Shown: positions 33,732 to 43,600 of the stretch, piece by piece
Numbering within the stretch: position 1 is the first letter of the stretch
How the letters are laid out: every line of letters begins with the position of its first letter
Source of the DNA: Treponema sp.
Lineage (GTDB): Bacteria > Spirochaetota > Spirochaetia > Treponematales > Treponemataceae
Reading direction: 5' to 3'
DNA length: 49,002 nucleotides
Assembly: GCA_017392945.1 (NCBI GenBank)
Contig: JAFOSK010000073.1
Coordinates: 1 to 49,002 of the forward strand
Notes under the pieces: generated by a model
Told to the model about the DNA's origin: nothing
What the model saw: only the letters and a program-made list of their open reading frames with translations
The model's database searches: none
Made by a program: the position numbers and the translations under genes

Positions 33732-35434
33732 TCTTGCTTTATCCTATCAATGTCCTTTCCCTTGTCTTTTTCGCGGATTTCTACGCGACGGATTTTGCCA
33801 GAAACAGTTTTTGGAAGTTCTTTTACAAATTCAAAGATCCTCGGGCATTTGTACATTGCAGTGTTTTCTTTGGCAAATGTAGAAAGTTCTGTTTCCATTT
33901 CTTTCGGATCTTTAGAATCATATCCCGGAGAAAGAACAATAGTTGCCTTGATAGCCATACCGCGCTTTGCATCTTCAACACCTGTAACGGCGCACTCCAT
34001 TACAGCAGGATGCTGCTGCAAAATTGATTCTACTTCAAACGGACTTACACGGTAACCGGCAGTTTTAATAATATCGTCTTTACGCCCTACAAACCAGACG
34101 TAACCGTCTTCATCCATGTAAACATTGTCACCAGTGTGATAAACACCACCGTCAAATGCATCAGCCGTAAGAACGACATCCTTGTGATATCCCATCAATA
34201 GACCGTACGGACGTCCGTGCTCAACGTGAATGCACAGCTCTCCCATTTCCCCGGCAGGGACCGGCTTATTATTAGGATTAAGAACTTCAACATCGTACAA
34301 AGGATTCGGGCGTCCCATAGAACCCGGACGGACTTCACAGTATTCCATGAAGTTACCGCAGATTACCGTAGACTCTGACTGACCGTAACCTTCGTAGATT
34401 TTCTTTCCTGTTTTTTCAAGCCATTTATTGTAAACTTCACCATTAAGAGCTTCTCCTGCCGTACTGAACCTCGTACATTTACTCAAGTCATATTTACTCA
34501 AATCCTGACGTACAAGATAGCGGTATACTGTCGGAGGAGCACAGAACGTTGTAAGACCGTATTTTGCAATCATTTCAAGCATTTTTGCAGGTTTGAACAT
34601 ATTCATGTCGTATACAAACTGTGCAGTTCCGGCAATCCACTGTCCGTACAGCTTTCCCCAAGTTGCCTTTGCCCAGCCAGTCTCTGCAATAGTAAGATGA
34701 AGTCCGTCCTCTACAACACCGTGCCAGTATTTTGCAGTCATAATGTGACCCACAGGATAGTCATAATCCTGAAGAACCATCTTAGGATATCCTGATGTAC
34801 CGGAAGTAAAATACAAAAGCATTGGATCTTCATTGTGAGTAGCAGCATCTCCTACCGGACGCGGGAATTCTGCAGGCATTGATTCATATTCATCATGGAA
34901 GCTGAGCCAGCCGTTTCTCTTTTCTTTACCTACAGTAACAAGATATTTCACAGTTTTTGATTTCGGCATTGCCTTTTCAATCTCGTTCTGAACAATTGGA
35001 TTATCATAAGAAATAATCATCTTTACATCAGCGGCGTTTGTTCTGTATTCAAGATCAGACTGCAAAAGCTGGTCTGTAGCAGGAATTACAATTGCCCCGA
35101 TTCGGTGAAGAGCCGGCATAAGAATCCACCATTCATAGCGGCGGCGAAGCATAAGCATTACTGTATCGCCTTTCTTAATACCCTTAGAAACAAGCCAATA
35201 GGCTGCGCGTTTAGATTCCCTTGAAATGTCATCGAACGTAAAAGTCTTTTCTTCGTTATTGTCATCAATCCATACCAATGCCCGTTTTCCAGGAAAATCG
35301 GTTGCATAGCGGTCGACTATATCGTATGCAAAATTGAAATCTTTTTTCGTCTTTAATCTGCAGTGTTTCTTAAAATCGTCATAATCTTTGAATTCTCTGT
35401 CTTCAACTAAAAACTCATGATATAAACTAGACAT
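33725..35434 (-). CDS. AMP-forming acyl-CoA synthetase (medium-chain / ACSM-like)
   Basis: The protein has 569 residues and activates a carboxylic acid to acyl-CoA through an acyl-AMP intermediate, in the cytoplasm. The ANL-family motifs are complete: P-loop TSGTSGYPK (210-218), YEGYGQSE (347-354), GDN (435-437), the hinge region GRKDDIIKTAGYR (450-462) and catalytic Lys547 in TVSGKIRR. Length and motif wording are closest to medium-chain or ACSM-type ligases; the acid cannot be fixed from sequence. A strong AAGGAG lies 6 nt before the ATG. The stop codon sits in a perfect hairpin. It is monocistronic, with the 420-bp spacer upstream as promoter region. Confidence 0.93.
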   Translation of the reverse strand: MSSLYHEFLVEDREFKDYDDFKKHCRLKTKKDFNFAYDIVDRYATDFPGKRALVWIDDNNEEKTFTFDDISRESKRAAYWLVSKGIKKGDTVMLMLRRRYEWWILMPALHRIGAIVIPATDQLLQSDLEYRTNAADVKMIISYDNPIVQNEIEKAMPKSKTVKYLVTVGKEKRNGWLSFHDEYESMPAEFPRPVGDAATHNEDPMLLYFTSGTSGYPKMVLQDYDYPVGHIMTAKYWHGVVEDGLHLTIAETGWAKATWGKLYGQWIAGTAQFVYDMNMFKPAKMLEMIAKYGLTTFCAPPTVYRYLVRQDLSKYDLSKCTRFSTAGEALNGEVYNKWLEKTGKKIYEGYGQSESTVICGNFMEYCEVRPGSMGRPNPLYDVEVLNPNNKPVPAGEMGELCIHVEHGRPYGLLMGYHKDVVLTADAFDGGVYHTGDNVYMDEDGYVWFVGRKDDIIKTAGYRVSPFEVESILQQHPAVMECAVTGVEDAKRGMAIKATIVLSPGYDSKDPKEMETELSTFAKENTAMYKCPRIFEFVKELPKTVSGKIRRVEIREKDKGKDIDRIKQEF

Positions 35435-35857
35435 AAAAACTCCTTATGTATTAACAAATTTCCTGATTAAAAAATCATCAGACATTACGCTAGTATACTG
35501 TCTCTATTATAGACAATATCTTAAAAAAAATGTTGCAATATATGCAATTTTTTTCGATTTTTTTTATATTTTTTTACCAGCCTGAACATTTAGTTTTAAT
35601 ATATTGAAACTAAAAAATTGCTTCCAATCAAATGATGACTGCCCCCCCTATCGGGCCACACGCTGTTTGTAGCAAAAAGACTATTAAAATACCGCAGTCT
35701 AAGCAACCCTAAACAGAGTGTTTTTGCCGGCCATTACTTCCATTTCCACCGTTTTTTTTATTACAAAAAAATTAATACTCACTGTAATCAATGTACAAAA
35801 TCAATTTCTTCATTTCTGATCGTTCACAAACACTCTACCGTTTGATATACTCTAACC
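35435..35857. other. AT-rich divergent spacer; candidate structured RNA at 35658-35721
   Basis: No protein gene is visible. TATAAT- and TATACT-like words on the minus strand (35511-35506, 35497-35492) may serve the acyl-CoA ligase. ACACGCTGTTT (35658-35668) pairs with AAACAGAGTGT (35711-35721) at 10 of 11 positions, with AGACT/AGTCT inside (35678-35682, 35696-35700), and five T follow on the plus strand. This could be a terminator or a small RNA; no family was recognised. The promoter of the next gene is at 35823-35851. Confidence 0.35.
35823..35851 (+). promoter_or_regulatory. Predicted leaderless promoter of the RluA-type gene
   Basis: TTCACA (35823-35828), 17 bp, TATACT (35846-35851), then 6 nt to the ATG at 35858. 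The expected start of transcription is at or next to the A of ATG. No Shine-Dalgarno is present. Confidence 0.7.
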
Positions 35858-36607
35858 ATGAAAAAAACACCGGATTATACAACAATCTACCAGGACAATG
35901 AAATCGTGGTCCTTAACAAAAGATCAGGACTTTTAATTGCTGCCGACCGCTACGATCCGGACGCACCACGTCTTGATCTTGAAGCCGAAGAAGAATTCGG
36001 AAAGCTTTATGCCGTTCACCGAATCGACAAAGACACATCCGGCATTATAATCTACGCACGCAACGCGGCCGTACACAAAGACCTTTCCATGCAGTTCCAG
36101 GAACGAACCGTAGAAAAAACTTACCACTGCCTGGTACACGGCCATCCGTTATGGACGGATCTTACAGTTAATCTTCCGCTTCTACCGGACGGAGACGCGC
36201 GCCACAGAACCGTAGTAAACAAACGTCAAGGAAAACCGTCAGAAACCGCATTCCGCCTTATCGGCAGCTGCGGCCCCTTTTCATGGATTGAAGCAAAACC
36301 GAAAACCGGCCGCACTCATCAGATCCGCGTTCACCTTGCAGAAAACGGATTCTGTATTGTCTGCGATCCTCTTTACAGCGGAAATCAGAAGCCAATCCGC
36401 CTAAGCGAAATCAAACGAAATTGGCGCGGCGACGAATTTGAAGAACAACCTCTTTTAAGCCGACTTGGACTTCACGCTTACAAAATCAGTTTTACTCATC
36501 CTATTACAAAAGAGCGGCTTACCTTTACAGCACCTTATCAGAAAGACATGGACGCCCTAAGAAAACAGCTCGGAAAAATTTACGGCGTAGATCCGCTCAG
36601 CGAATAA
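35858..36607 (+). CDS. RluA-family RNA pseudouridine synthase
   Basis: The protein has 249 residues and isomerises uridine to pseudouridine in rRNA or tRNA. The family motif HRIDKDTSG (54-62) contains catalytic Asp57, and LVHGHP, PKTGRTHQIRVHLA (about 147-160) and YSGN match the RluA core. There is no S4 RNA-binding domain, so it resembles the short RluA/TruC type rather than RluC/RluD; the target site is unknown. The gene stands alone between a divergent ligase gene and convergent CNNM genes. Its mRNA is probably leaderless. Confidence 0.92.
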   Translation: MKKTPDYTTIYQDNEIVVLNKRSGLLIAADRYDPDAPRLDLEAEEEFGKLYAVHRIDKDTSGIIIYARNAAVHKDLSMQFQERTVEKTYHCLVHGHPLWTDLTVNLPLLPDGDARHRTVVNKRQGKPSETAFRLIGSCGPFSWIEAKPKTGRTHQIRVHLAENGFCIVCDPLYSGNQKPIRLSEIKRNWRGDEFEEQPLLSRLGLHAYKISFTHPITKERLTFTAPYQKDMDALRKQLGKIYGVDPLSE

Positions 36608-36630
36608 ACGATATCTTCTGACACAAAAAA

Positions 36631-36709
36631 CGATGGTTGCTAAAAAAAACAGTGCTTGCCTAAAAACCCAGCATTTGCAAAAAAAAGCGATGGTTGCCTA
36701 AAAAAAACG
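36631..36709. repeat. Degenerate ~20-bp tandem repeat
   Basis: Four units at about 36631, 36651, 36670 and 36688 follow the pattern CGATGGTTGCCTAAAAAAAAC with substitutions and 18-22-bp spacing. The array runs directly into the GGTGGTTGAG hairpin at 36711. Confidence 0.65.
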
Positions 36710-36710
36710 C

Positions 36711-36735
36711 GGTGGTTGAGCCTGTCGAAACCACC
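36711..36735. repeat. GGTGGTT...AACCACC hairpin
   Basis: A 7-bp stem (36711-36717, 36729-36735) closes the loop GAGCCTGTCGA. Related words occur at 11402-11426, in the centre of 26161-26290 and near 32464, always in spacers, so it is a dispersed small palindrome. Confidence 0.7.
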
Positions 36736-36828
36736 TACAAATGTCAGAACCTCTCAACTCACAAGAGCACGAAATATACCACCGTTTTTTACAGAAACAA
36801 ATATTCTCCTATCAGCAGTCACATATCT

Positions 36829-38124
36829 TTAATGCAAAATCACATTCTGCCTTACAACCCTTACACCCCTGAACCTTATTCTTACCTGCCTGATACGTCT
36901 CTGCGCTTGATCTTCTATTACAAACAGCACATTCTGCCAATAAAAAACTTCTCCAGTAGAAGGAAGGGCATCAAATTTTTCCAAAAGCCATCCTCCCAAA
37001 GTAAGGAACATTTCACTCTCAAGATTAAGTTTCAGAATGGAATTTACATCTTCTAGCCGCATATCGCCCGGTACAATAAACTCATTCTCGGAAACGAACT
37101 TTATGCGCTGTTCCGGTGCAATACGCGAAGAATCTTCGTCAGTCATACGTCCAAAAACAACTCTTAGAATGTCATCAACAGTTACAACACCTGTCATTTC
37201 CCCTTGCTCATTAAGGGCAACGGCAAATTCTGTTCTTTCTTTCTTAAATTTTGCAAGAATTTCAAGTGCCGTAAAAGTTTCAGGTACAAACAAGACTGAC
37301 TTCATCATTCGTTTTGCATAACCGCTTTCATTGTCATCAACTTTTTCACCCAAAAGAACAGACTTATAATGAATCACCCCAATAATAGAATCCTTTGAAT
37401 CAGAATATACAGGAAGAATCGTAAGCCCCGAATCAACAAAAACCTTTACGACTTCCGTCCGGCAGGCTTCAGCCCATACAGAATGGACAAAATACTTATG
37501 CTTCATAATATCATGCACAAGAAGATCGTTGAACTTGAAAATCTTATACAAAAGACTTTTTTCTGTAGACTCCAGAGTTCCTTCCGTTTCTCCAATCTCA
37601 ATTAAGGTCTTAAGTTCTTCTTCTGTAATCAATTCCTGATTATTTTTACAGAAACTCTCAGCAAGCCTTGCAGTTCCTTTTGAAATTCCGCTAAATACCA
37701 AAACTACAGGAAAAAAAATCTTTTCCAGGATCATAAGAAAAACAGAATTTTTGCAAACGGTCTGCTCAGTATATCTACCAGCTACTGTCTTTGGAACAAT
37801 TTCTCCAAAGACAACAGAAAGAAACGTAAAAATAAACGTTGCAATTCCAACTCCGCTATTACCCGCAAGCTGAACCGCAAGCGCAGTTGCAAGGGAAGAC
37901 CCCAAAGTATTCAGAAAATTTATTCCAATCAAGATAACCGTAAGCAGCTCGTCCATATTATTTCTAAGCCGTTCAGCAGTCTTTGCATTTTTTCTTTTTT
38001 CGCGCACCATCTGCCGCAATTTTATTTTTGTAACAGACAAAAAAGCCGTTTCAGAGCCGGCAAAAAAAGCGATCATTTTCACTATAAAAAGCAGAACTAT
38101 TACCAAAAGGACTGAATTCATCAT
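36829..38124 (-). CDS. CNNM/CorC (hemolysin C-like) membrane protein, second of a tandem pair
   Basis: The protein has 431 residues. The N-terminal CNNM (DUF21) region (about 1-185) has several membrane segments (the first VLLVIVLLFIVKMIAFFAG) and the ETAFLSV/SLATALAV and FGEIVPKTVA signatures. A CBS pair follows (about 195-315), then a CorC/HlyC domain (about 330-400, ending GEVFYWQNVLFVI). The family includes Mg2+ efflux proteins; here transport is inferred. The ATG overlaps the upstream TGA (ATGA) with AGGAAG before it, so it is coupled to the 38121-39398 gene. The last ~25 residues are arginine-rich. Confidence 0.9.
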   Translation of the reverse strand: MMNSVLLVIVLLFIVKMIAFFAGSETAFLSVTKIKLRQMVREKRKNAKTAERLRNNMDELLTVILIGINFLNTLGSSLATALAVQLAGNSGVGIATFIFTFLSVVFGEIVPKTVAGRYTEQTVCKNSVFLMILEKIFFPVVLVFSGISKGTARLAESFCKNNQELITEEELKTLIEIGETEGTLESTEKSLLYKIFKFNDLLVHDIMKHKYFVHSVWAEACRTEVVKVFVDSGLTILPVYSDSKDSIIGVIHYKSVLLGEKVDDNESGYAKRMMKSVLFVPETFTALEILAKFKKERTEFAVALNEQGEMTGVVTVDDILRVVFGRMTDEDSSRIAPEQRIKFVSENEFIVPGDMRLEDVNSILKLNLESEMFLTLGGWLLEKFDALPSTGEVFYWQNVLFVIEDQAQRRIRQVRIRFRGVRVVRQNVILH

Positions 38125-39398
38125 TTTGTCTTCCTGCCCGCTGCATCACCTAGTTTTTTAACCGTGACAACCGTTATTCTCCGCTGCTCGGTTTTTTCAA
38201 CAGTAAAACTCCATTCCCCAGCAACAACTTCATCTCCAGGTCCCGCAATCCGGTCCATTTTTTCCATAATCCAACCGCCCAAAGTATCATTTACAGAAGA
38301 TTCAAGCGGCATACCAAAAAGAGTCTTTAAATCTATAAGCAGCGTAGCCCCGGAAATCGAAAAACAATTCAAATCAGTCATTTTTTCAAGATTGCTTTCT
38401 CCTGCCCAAGGAGTTTTATTTTCAGCCGTTCCAAAAATTTCCCTGTGAATATCCGACTGCGTAATAAGACCGTCAGTACCAGAATATTCATCAATAATGA
38501 TCGCCATTGACTGCCGGTTTTCCTGCATTACCTGTTGTACAGAAGTAATTTTTCTTGTTCCAGGAATAAAAAGCGGCGGTCTCATTATTTTTTTTACGGA
38601 AAAACTTTCTGGCGTAGTTTTAAGCATATCTTTTAAATAAAGAATTCCAATAATGTCATCCATATTTTGGCCATAAACAGGAAATCTGGAAAAACGAGTT
38701 CTTTGCGCAATTTCTATAACTTCATCATATCTGGCATTTTCCCTAAGGCAAACAATCAAAGTTCTTGGAATCATAATGTCAGCCGCATTCAAATCATTGA
38801 ATTTAAAAACGCTGTTCATCATTATTTTTTCAGATTTCTCAAGAACTCCTGCTTCCGCACCCACTTCCAGAAAAGACTTTATATCTTCCTCTGAATAAGT
38901 CTGAGCCGGTTTATCCACGTTTATACCGCGGATCTTAAGTATAAGCCTGGAAATAAGAGTAAGAACAATAACGAACGGATAAATAAGATGCATTACAACA
39001 TCAACAAAAAATGCTAAGCTGTATGCAATTTTATCAGGATTTCTTGTAGAAATTGCCTTAGGCGTAATCTCGCCAAAAACCAAAAGACAAATCGTAACAA
39101 TAAAAGTGGCAATTCCAACACCGCCGTTACCAAAAAGTTTTACAGCAACAACAGTAATTATCGAACTTAAAAGAATGTTTACAAGTTCATTCGCAACAAG
39201 AAGAGTATTTATAAGAAGTTCTTTTTTCTCAAGCAGCTTTCCAGCCCGAACAGCACGAGGATTCTTTTCTTTTCGTAAAATCATAAGCCTAAGCTTATTT
39301 ATAGAAAGAAAAGAACTCTCCGAAATGCTGAACAGCATAGAAAGCACAATCAAGACTGCCGAACAAACGCACAGTCCGATTAACGTGGCATTATCCAA
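38121..39398 (-). CDS. CNNM/CorC (hemolysin C-like) membrane protein, first of a tandem pair
   Basis: The protein has 425 residues with the same architecture as its downstream neighbour: a CNNM transmembrane region (about 1-185, ESSFLSINKLRL, FGEITPKAIS), a CBS pair (about 200-320, ending IIIDEYSGTDGLIT) and a CorC/HlyC domain (about 340-415). Likely divalent-cation (Mg2+/Co2+) homeostasis in the inner membrane. The start is a TTG at 39398, three bases after the stop of the upstream lipoprotein gene; no ATG gives a full first membrane segment. The two proteins share motifs but are clearly diverged, so they may form a heteromer or have different ions. Confidence 0.88.
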   Translation of the reverse strand: MDNATLIGLCVCSAVLIVLSMLFSISESSFLSINKLRLMILRKEKNPRAVRAGKLLEKKELLINTLLVANELVNILLSSIITVVAVKLFGNGGVGIATFIVTICLLVFGEITPKAISTRNPDKIAYSLAFFVDVVMHLIYPFVIVLTLISRLILKIRGINVDKPAQTYSEEDIKSFLEVGAEAGVLEKSEKIMMNSVFKFNDLNAADIMIPRTLIVCLRENARYDEVIEIAQRTRFSRFPVYGQNMDDIIGILYLKDMLKTTPESFSVKKIMRPPLFIPGTRKITSVQQVMQENRQSMAIIIDEYSGTDGLITQSDIHREIFGTAENKTPWAGESNLEKMTDLNCFSISGATLLIDLKTLFGMPLESSVNDTLGGWIMEKMDRIAGPGDEVVAGEWSFTVEKTEQRRITVVTVKKLGDAAGRKTK

Positions 39399-39401
39399 TA
39401 T

Positions 39402-40463
39402 TTACTCAGCCTTACCCGCAGACTCAGAATCAGCGGAATCAGCTTCAACATTTTCAGCAGACTCAGAAGCAGAAGCCGCAGCGGCCGCATCTTCGCTCTG
39501 CTGCTGTCCAGCCTTAAGGTTTTCCATAATAGCCTTAATATTTTCAACGCTCTCACTTTCAGGAGCAGCATCAACAGCCTTCTGCAAAGTTGCAATAATC
39601 GGATCAATACTGTCTACGCCGCTTCTTGCATAAACAGAAGCCGCCATAAAATACAAAGCCTGCGCATCTACCGGCAAAATTCTCTTGTCTTCTGCGTATT
39701 TTATATAAATCTTTATAGCACCAATATAATCAATATCGTTAAGCTTGGCAAAAGCTTCTTCATTTGCAATCGCAAACAAATGCTTGCTTACCAGACCAGA
39801 TTCATTCTTTTTATCAAGACTTACAAGCTTGCGGCTAAGATCAACCAATGCAAGTCTCTGATTATCAGTGGAACTTTCATAAATCGCATCAATCGCAGCA
39901 ATGCGTTCCTTTGCAGAACCAGTTTCTGTCGCCTTAATTTTTGCTTCAAATTCTTCAACAATCGGTTTTTCAGCTTGCACAAGACCAACGTATCCTTCCG
40001 GTTCGCTTCCCAAAAAATCACATGACAAAGACGTAATGTAATATCCGTCTTTAGAAACCAAAACAATAGCAGGTGTTTCCTGAACCGCATACATATCCGC
40101 AATTCCAAACTGTTTCTGCAATACCGCACGACGTTTTTCGGCCGCTTTCTGTTCCGAATTAGTCGCATTTAAATCCGGGCCAGCTAAAAATGACTGAAGA
40201 TCAACAAACGAAAAGTGCACGCAAACATAGAAATCCTTCAGAGCATCCGTAAATTTTCTGTCAGAAGTTATAGCTTTTACACCAACCTCCGTCATTGGAA
40301 CATCATAATCAGAATTTACAAGCAAAAGCACATTCTTATTCTTAGCTTTAGCAGCTTTTTTAGCCGCATCAAAATCTGAATACCAGCCGTTCTTATCAGC
40401 TCCCCCACAAGAAGCAAACAAAACCGCAGCCAAAACGACTGCAAAAAATCCATTCTTTTTCAT
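39402..40463 (-). CDS. Thioredoxin-fold lipoprotein without CxxC
   Basis: The protein has 353 residues. The ATG at 40463 is preceded by GAGGA; the open frame extends 12 codons further but without a site. A signal peptide ends LFAS before Cys19. Residues about 25-175 resemble a thioredoxin-like domain of the type that starts 'Y.DF..A...AK..NK.VLLLVNSDYD', but where the CxxC should be the sequence is SDYDVPMTEV, so there is no redox pair. About 180-310 is helical, and the last ~40 residues are a low-complexity Ala/Ser/Glu/Asp tail. It is first in a run with the two CNNM genes. Function unknown; a periplasmic binding or scaffold role is a guess. Confidence 0.8.
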   Translation of the reverse strand: MKKNGFFAVVLAAVLFASCGGADKNGWYSDFDAAKKAAKAKNKNVLLLVNSDYDVPMTEVGVKAITSDRKFTDALKDFYVCVHFSFVDLQSFLAGPDLNATNSEQKAAEKRRAVLQKQFGIADMYAVQETPAIVLVSKDGYYITSLSCDFLGSEPEGYVGLVQAEKPIVEEFEAKIKATETGSAKERIAAIDAIYESSTDNQRLALVDLSRKLVSLDKKNESGLVSKHLFAIANEEAFAKLNDIDYIGAIKIYIKYAEDKRILPVDAQALYFMAASVYARSGVDSIDPIIATLQKAVDAAPESESVENIKAIMENLKAGQQQSEDAAAAASASESAENVEADSADSESAGKAE

Positions 40464-40653
40464 AATTTCCTCATTTTTCGGGCGCAAACTATTTTCCAAA
40501 CAGGGCTTCCGCAGCCCGCTAACGCTCGGTCTCCGCAGGCAAGCCTGCTCCGCCTTTTGCTTTCAGCAAAACTGCTCCAGTCCTGCGCAAGTTCCTCGGC
40601 AGAACTTCTGCCGGAATCCAAACCGTCAGCTTTCAGATTCCGGCTTTATCTGC
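40464..40653. other. Short spacer with stacked palindromes
   Basis: CAGGC-AA-GCCTG, TTTTGCT-TTC-AGCAAAA and CGGAATC...GATTCCG lie within 100 bp, separated by CTGCTCC words. They are downstream of purL on its strand and upstream of the thioredoxin-fold gene. None has a long T-run; a weak terminator or spacer-repeat role is possible. Confidence 0.5.
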
Positions 40654-43600
40654 TTACTTAAAATATCTTACACCGGCACGGAACAGGTTCTGACAGCTGT
40701 TCTCGCTTTCGTTTGTAAGAGGGTTACCGGCAACGTTCTTGATAAGGTCAACGCTTGCACCGTTGGCATCAATACCAATTGTACGTTCGCTGTGACCCAT
40801 CTTTCCAAGAACACGTCCGTCTGGGCTTGTAATACCTTCAATGGCAAACAAAGAACCGTTCGGGTTGTCCGGTTCAGTAATAGCCGGATTACCAAATTCG
40901 TCTACATACTGAGTGTAAACCTGTCCGTTTTCAAACAGAGCCTTTGCAGTTTTTTCATCACATACAAAGCGTCCTTCACCATGGCTGATCGGTACAAGAT
41001 GAATTCTCGGATCAATTACAGTCGCATCCTGAGCCCAAGGACTCATTGCACTTACCATGCGTGTACGAACAACGCGGCTGATATGGCGTCCAATCTTGTT
41101 GTATGTCAAAGTAGGCATGTCGCCTTCCATGTCGCGGAATTCACCGTACATTGCAAGACCAGTCTTAACAAGAGCCTGGAATCCGTTACAAATACCAAGA
41201 ACAAGACCGTCGCGCTTTTTAAGAAGATCCATAATCTGAGCAGAAACACGACCTTCGCGCAGACAGTTTGCAATAAACTTAGCAGAACCGTCCGGTTCGT
41301 CTCCGGCACTAAATCCACCGCTCAAAGCAAGAATCTGAGCTTCCTTAAGTTCCCGTTCAAAATTAGCAAGGCTTTCTTCAAGCATTGCCGGAGTTCTGTT
41401 AGCAAGCACAATTATCTTTGTGTCCGCTCCGGCCAGATTGAACGCACGAGCCATATCAAATTCACAGTTAGTACCAGGGAATACAGGCAAAAGTACACGT
41501 GGCTTAGCAGTTGGAGCTGCAAATACTGGATTCTTCCTTGCTTCGCTCAAAGACTTGTGAACATTCTTTGCAAAATCAGGGAGAGGCTTCTGAACTTCAG
41601 CACCGCTTACAGGAGGGAATACTTCAGCAAGTTTAGCTTCCCATGCGCTCTCAACTTCTGCAAGACCAAGCTTCATTTCTGCAACACCAGCAACAGCAAG
41701 CTCAATGTCTCCGCTTTCCGTTGTAACACCAATCTTAGAAACAGTTCCTTCAACAAATTCAGAAAGTTCAAGTTCTACCGCAGCTTCAACAACAATCGAA
41801 CCGTACAATGGAGTAAAAAGATCCTTAACAGAAGCCGAAACACCGGCATTTGCAGCACAAGTTGCGCTCAACGGAATATTTTCAATCTTTACACCGATTC
41901 TGTTACCCATAGCCATCTTAGAAACAGCTTCTGCAATACCACCTGCGCAAACAGGATACATTGCATCGATCTTTCCAGCCGCATTCAAAGCGTACAGCAC
42001 ATTTGCATTTTTATTGAATGTATCAAAATCAGGCGCAAGTTCTGAAGAATAAGGAACGCTTACAAGGTAAACATTGCTTCCAGCCTTTTTAAATGAACCG
42101 CTTGTTACATTTTTTACTTCATCATGAGTTACGGCAAAACTTACAAGAGTATGCGGAACGTTGATATCCTCAAATGTACCTGACATAGAGTCTTTTCCGC
42201 CGATACTTGCACAACCCATAGAAACCTGGGCATCAATAGAACCAAGCAGAGCAGCAGCAGGGTAGCCCCATGTTTTTTCACTTACAGCACGTCCAAAAAA
42301 TTCCTGGAAGCTCAAGCGGCATGTTTCTGGTTTACCGCCCATACATGCAATCTTAGCAAGGCTACTAAGAACAGCAGTCTGAGCACCGTGCCATGGCGAC
42401 CACTCACCAACGCGCGGATCATAACCGTTAGCCATAAGGCTTACAGTACTTGTTTCAAAAGGAGATACAACCGGGATTTTTGCAGCCATACCAGCTTCAG
42501 GAGTACACTGATACTTTCCACCATAAGGGAACAAAACAGAACTTGAACCGATGGAACCGTCAAATCGTTCTCCCAAACCACGCTGTGAACAGCATGCAAG
42601 GTCAGAAATATTTGCAAGCCATGCTTTTTTCAAAATATCAGCATTTTTACCGCCATCAAGCACATTCTTAACAGAATCAAGGGCATTTACAAGCGGAGAT
42701 TTTTCCTGGCTGGCAGGACTTTCAATATAAGCCACAGCTTCATGATGAGCACCAGCCGCATCAAGGAATTCACGGCCAAGATTTACAATAGTCTTTCCAC
42801 GCCAATTAATTATAAGGCGGTTAGTATCAGTTACATCAGCAACTTTAACTGCCTGAAGATTTTCTTTTTCAGCTTCTTTGATAAAGCGCTCAGCATCCTT
42901 AGCACGAACAACACAAGCCATTCGTTCCTGACTTTCAGAAATAGCAAGTTCAGTTCCGTTCAAGCCCTCGTACTTCTTTGGAACCTTATCAAGGTCAATT
43001 TCAAGACCAGGCGCAAGTTCACCAATAGCAACAGAAACACCACCAGCACCAAAGTCGTTACAGCGGCGGATCATCAGGCTTACTTCTTTATTGCGGAACA
43101 AGCGCTGAATCTTGCGTTCTTCAACAGCATTACCCTTCTGAACTTCAGCCGCAGCAGTTGTAACAGATTTTTCAGTATGGACCTTAGAAGAGCCGGTAGC
43201 ACCACCAATACCGTCACGGCCTGTACCACCACCAAGAAGAATTATTACGTCACCAGCTTCCGGACGTTCGCGCATAACAGTATTAAGCGGAGCGGCCGCA
43301 ATAACAGCACCAAGCTCCATACGCTTTGCCATATATCCAGGGTGATAAAGTTCAGTTACCTGACCAGTAGTAAGACCAATCTGGTTACCATAAGAACTAA
43401 ATCCCTGAGCCGCCTCACGGCAAATCTTAACCTGCGGTAATTTTCCCTTGCGAGTTGCATTTAAAGGAACAGTAGGATCAGCCGCACCAGTAACGCGCAT
43501 AGACTGATATACCCAGCTTCGTCCGCTCAATGGGTCTCGGATAGCACCACCAATACAGGTTGCCGCACCACCAAACGGTTCAATTTCAGTAGGATGGTTA

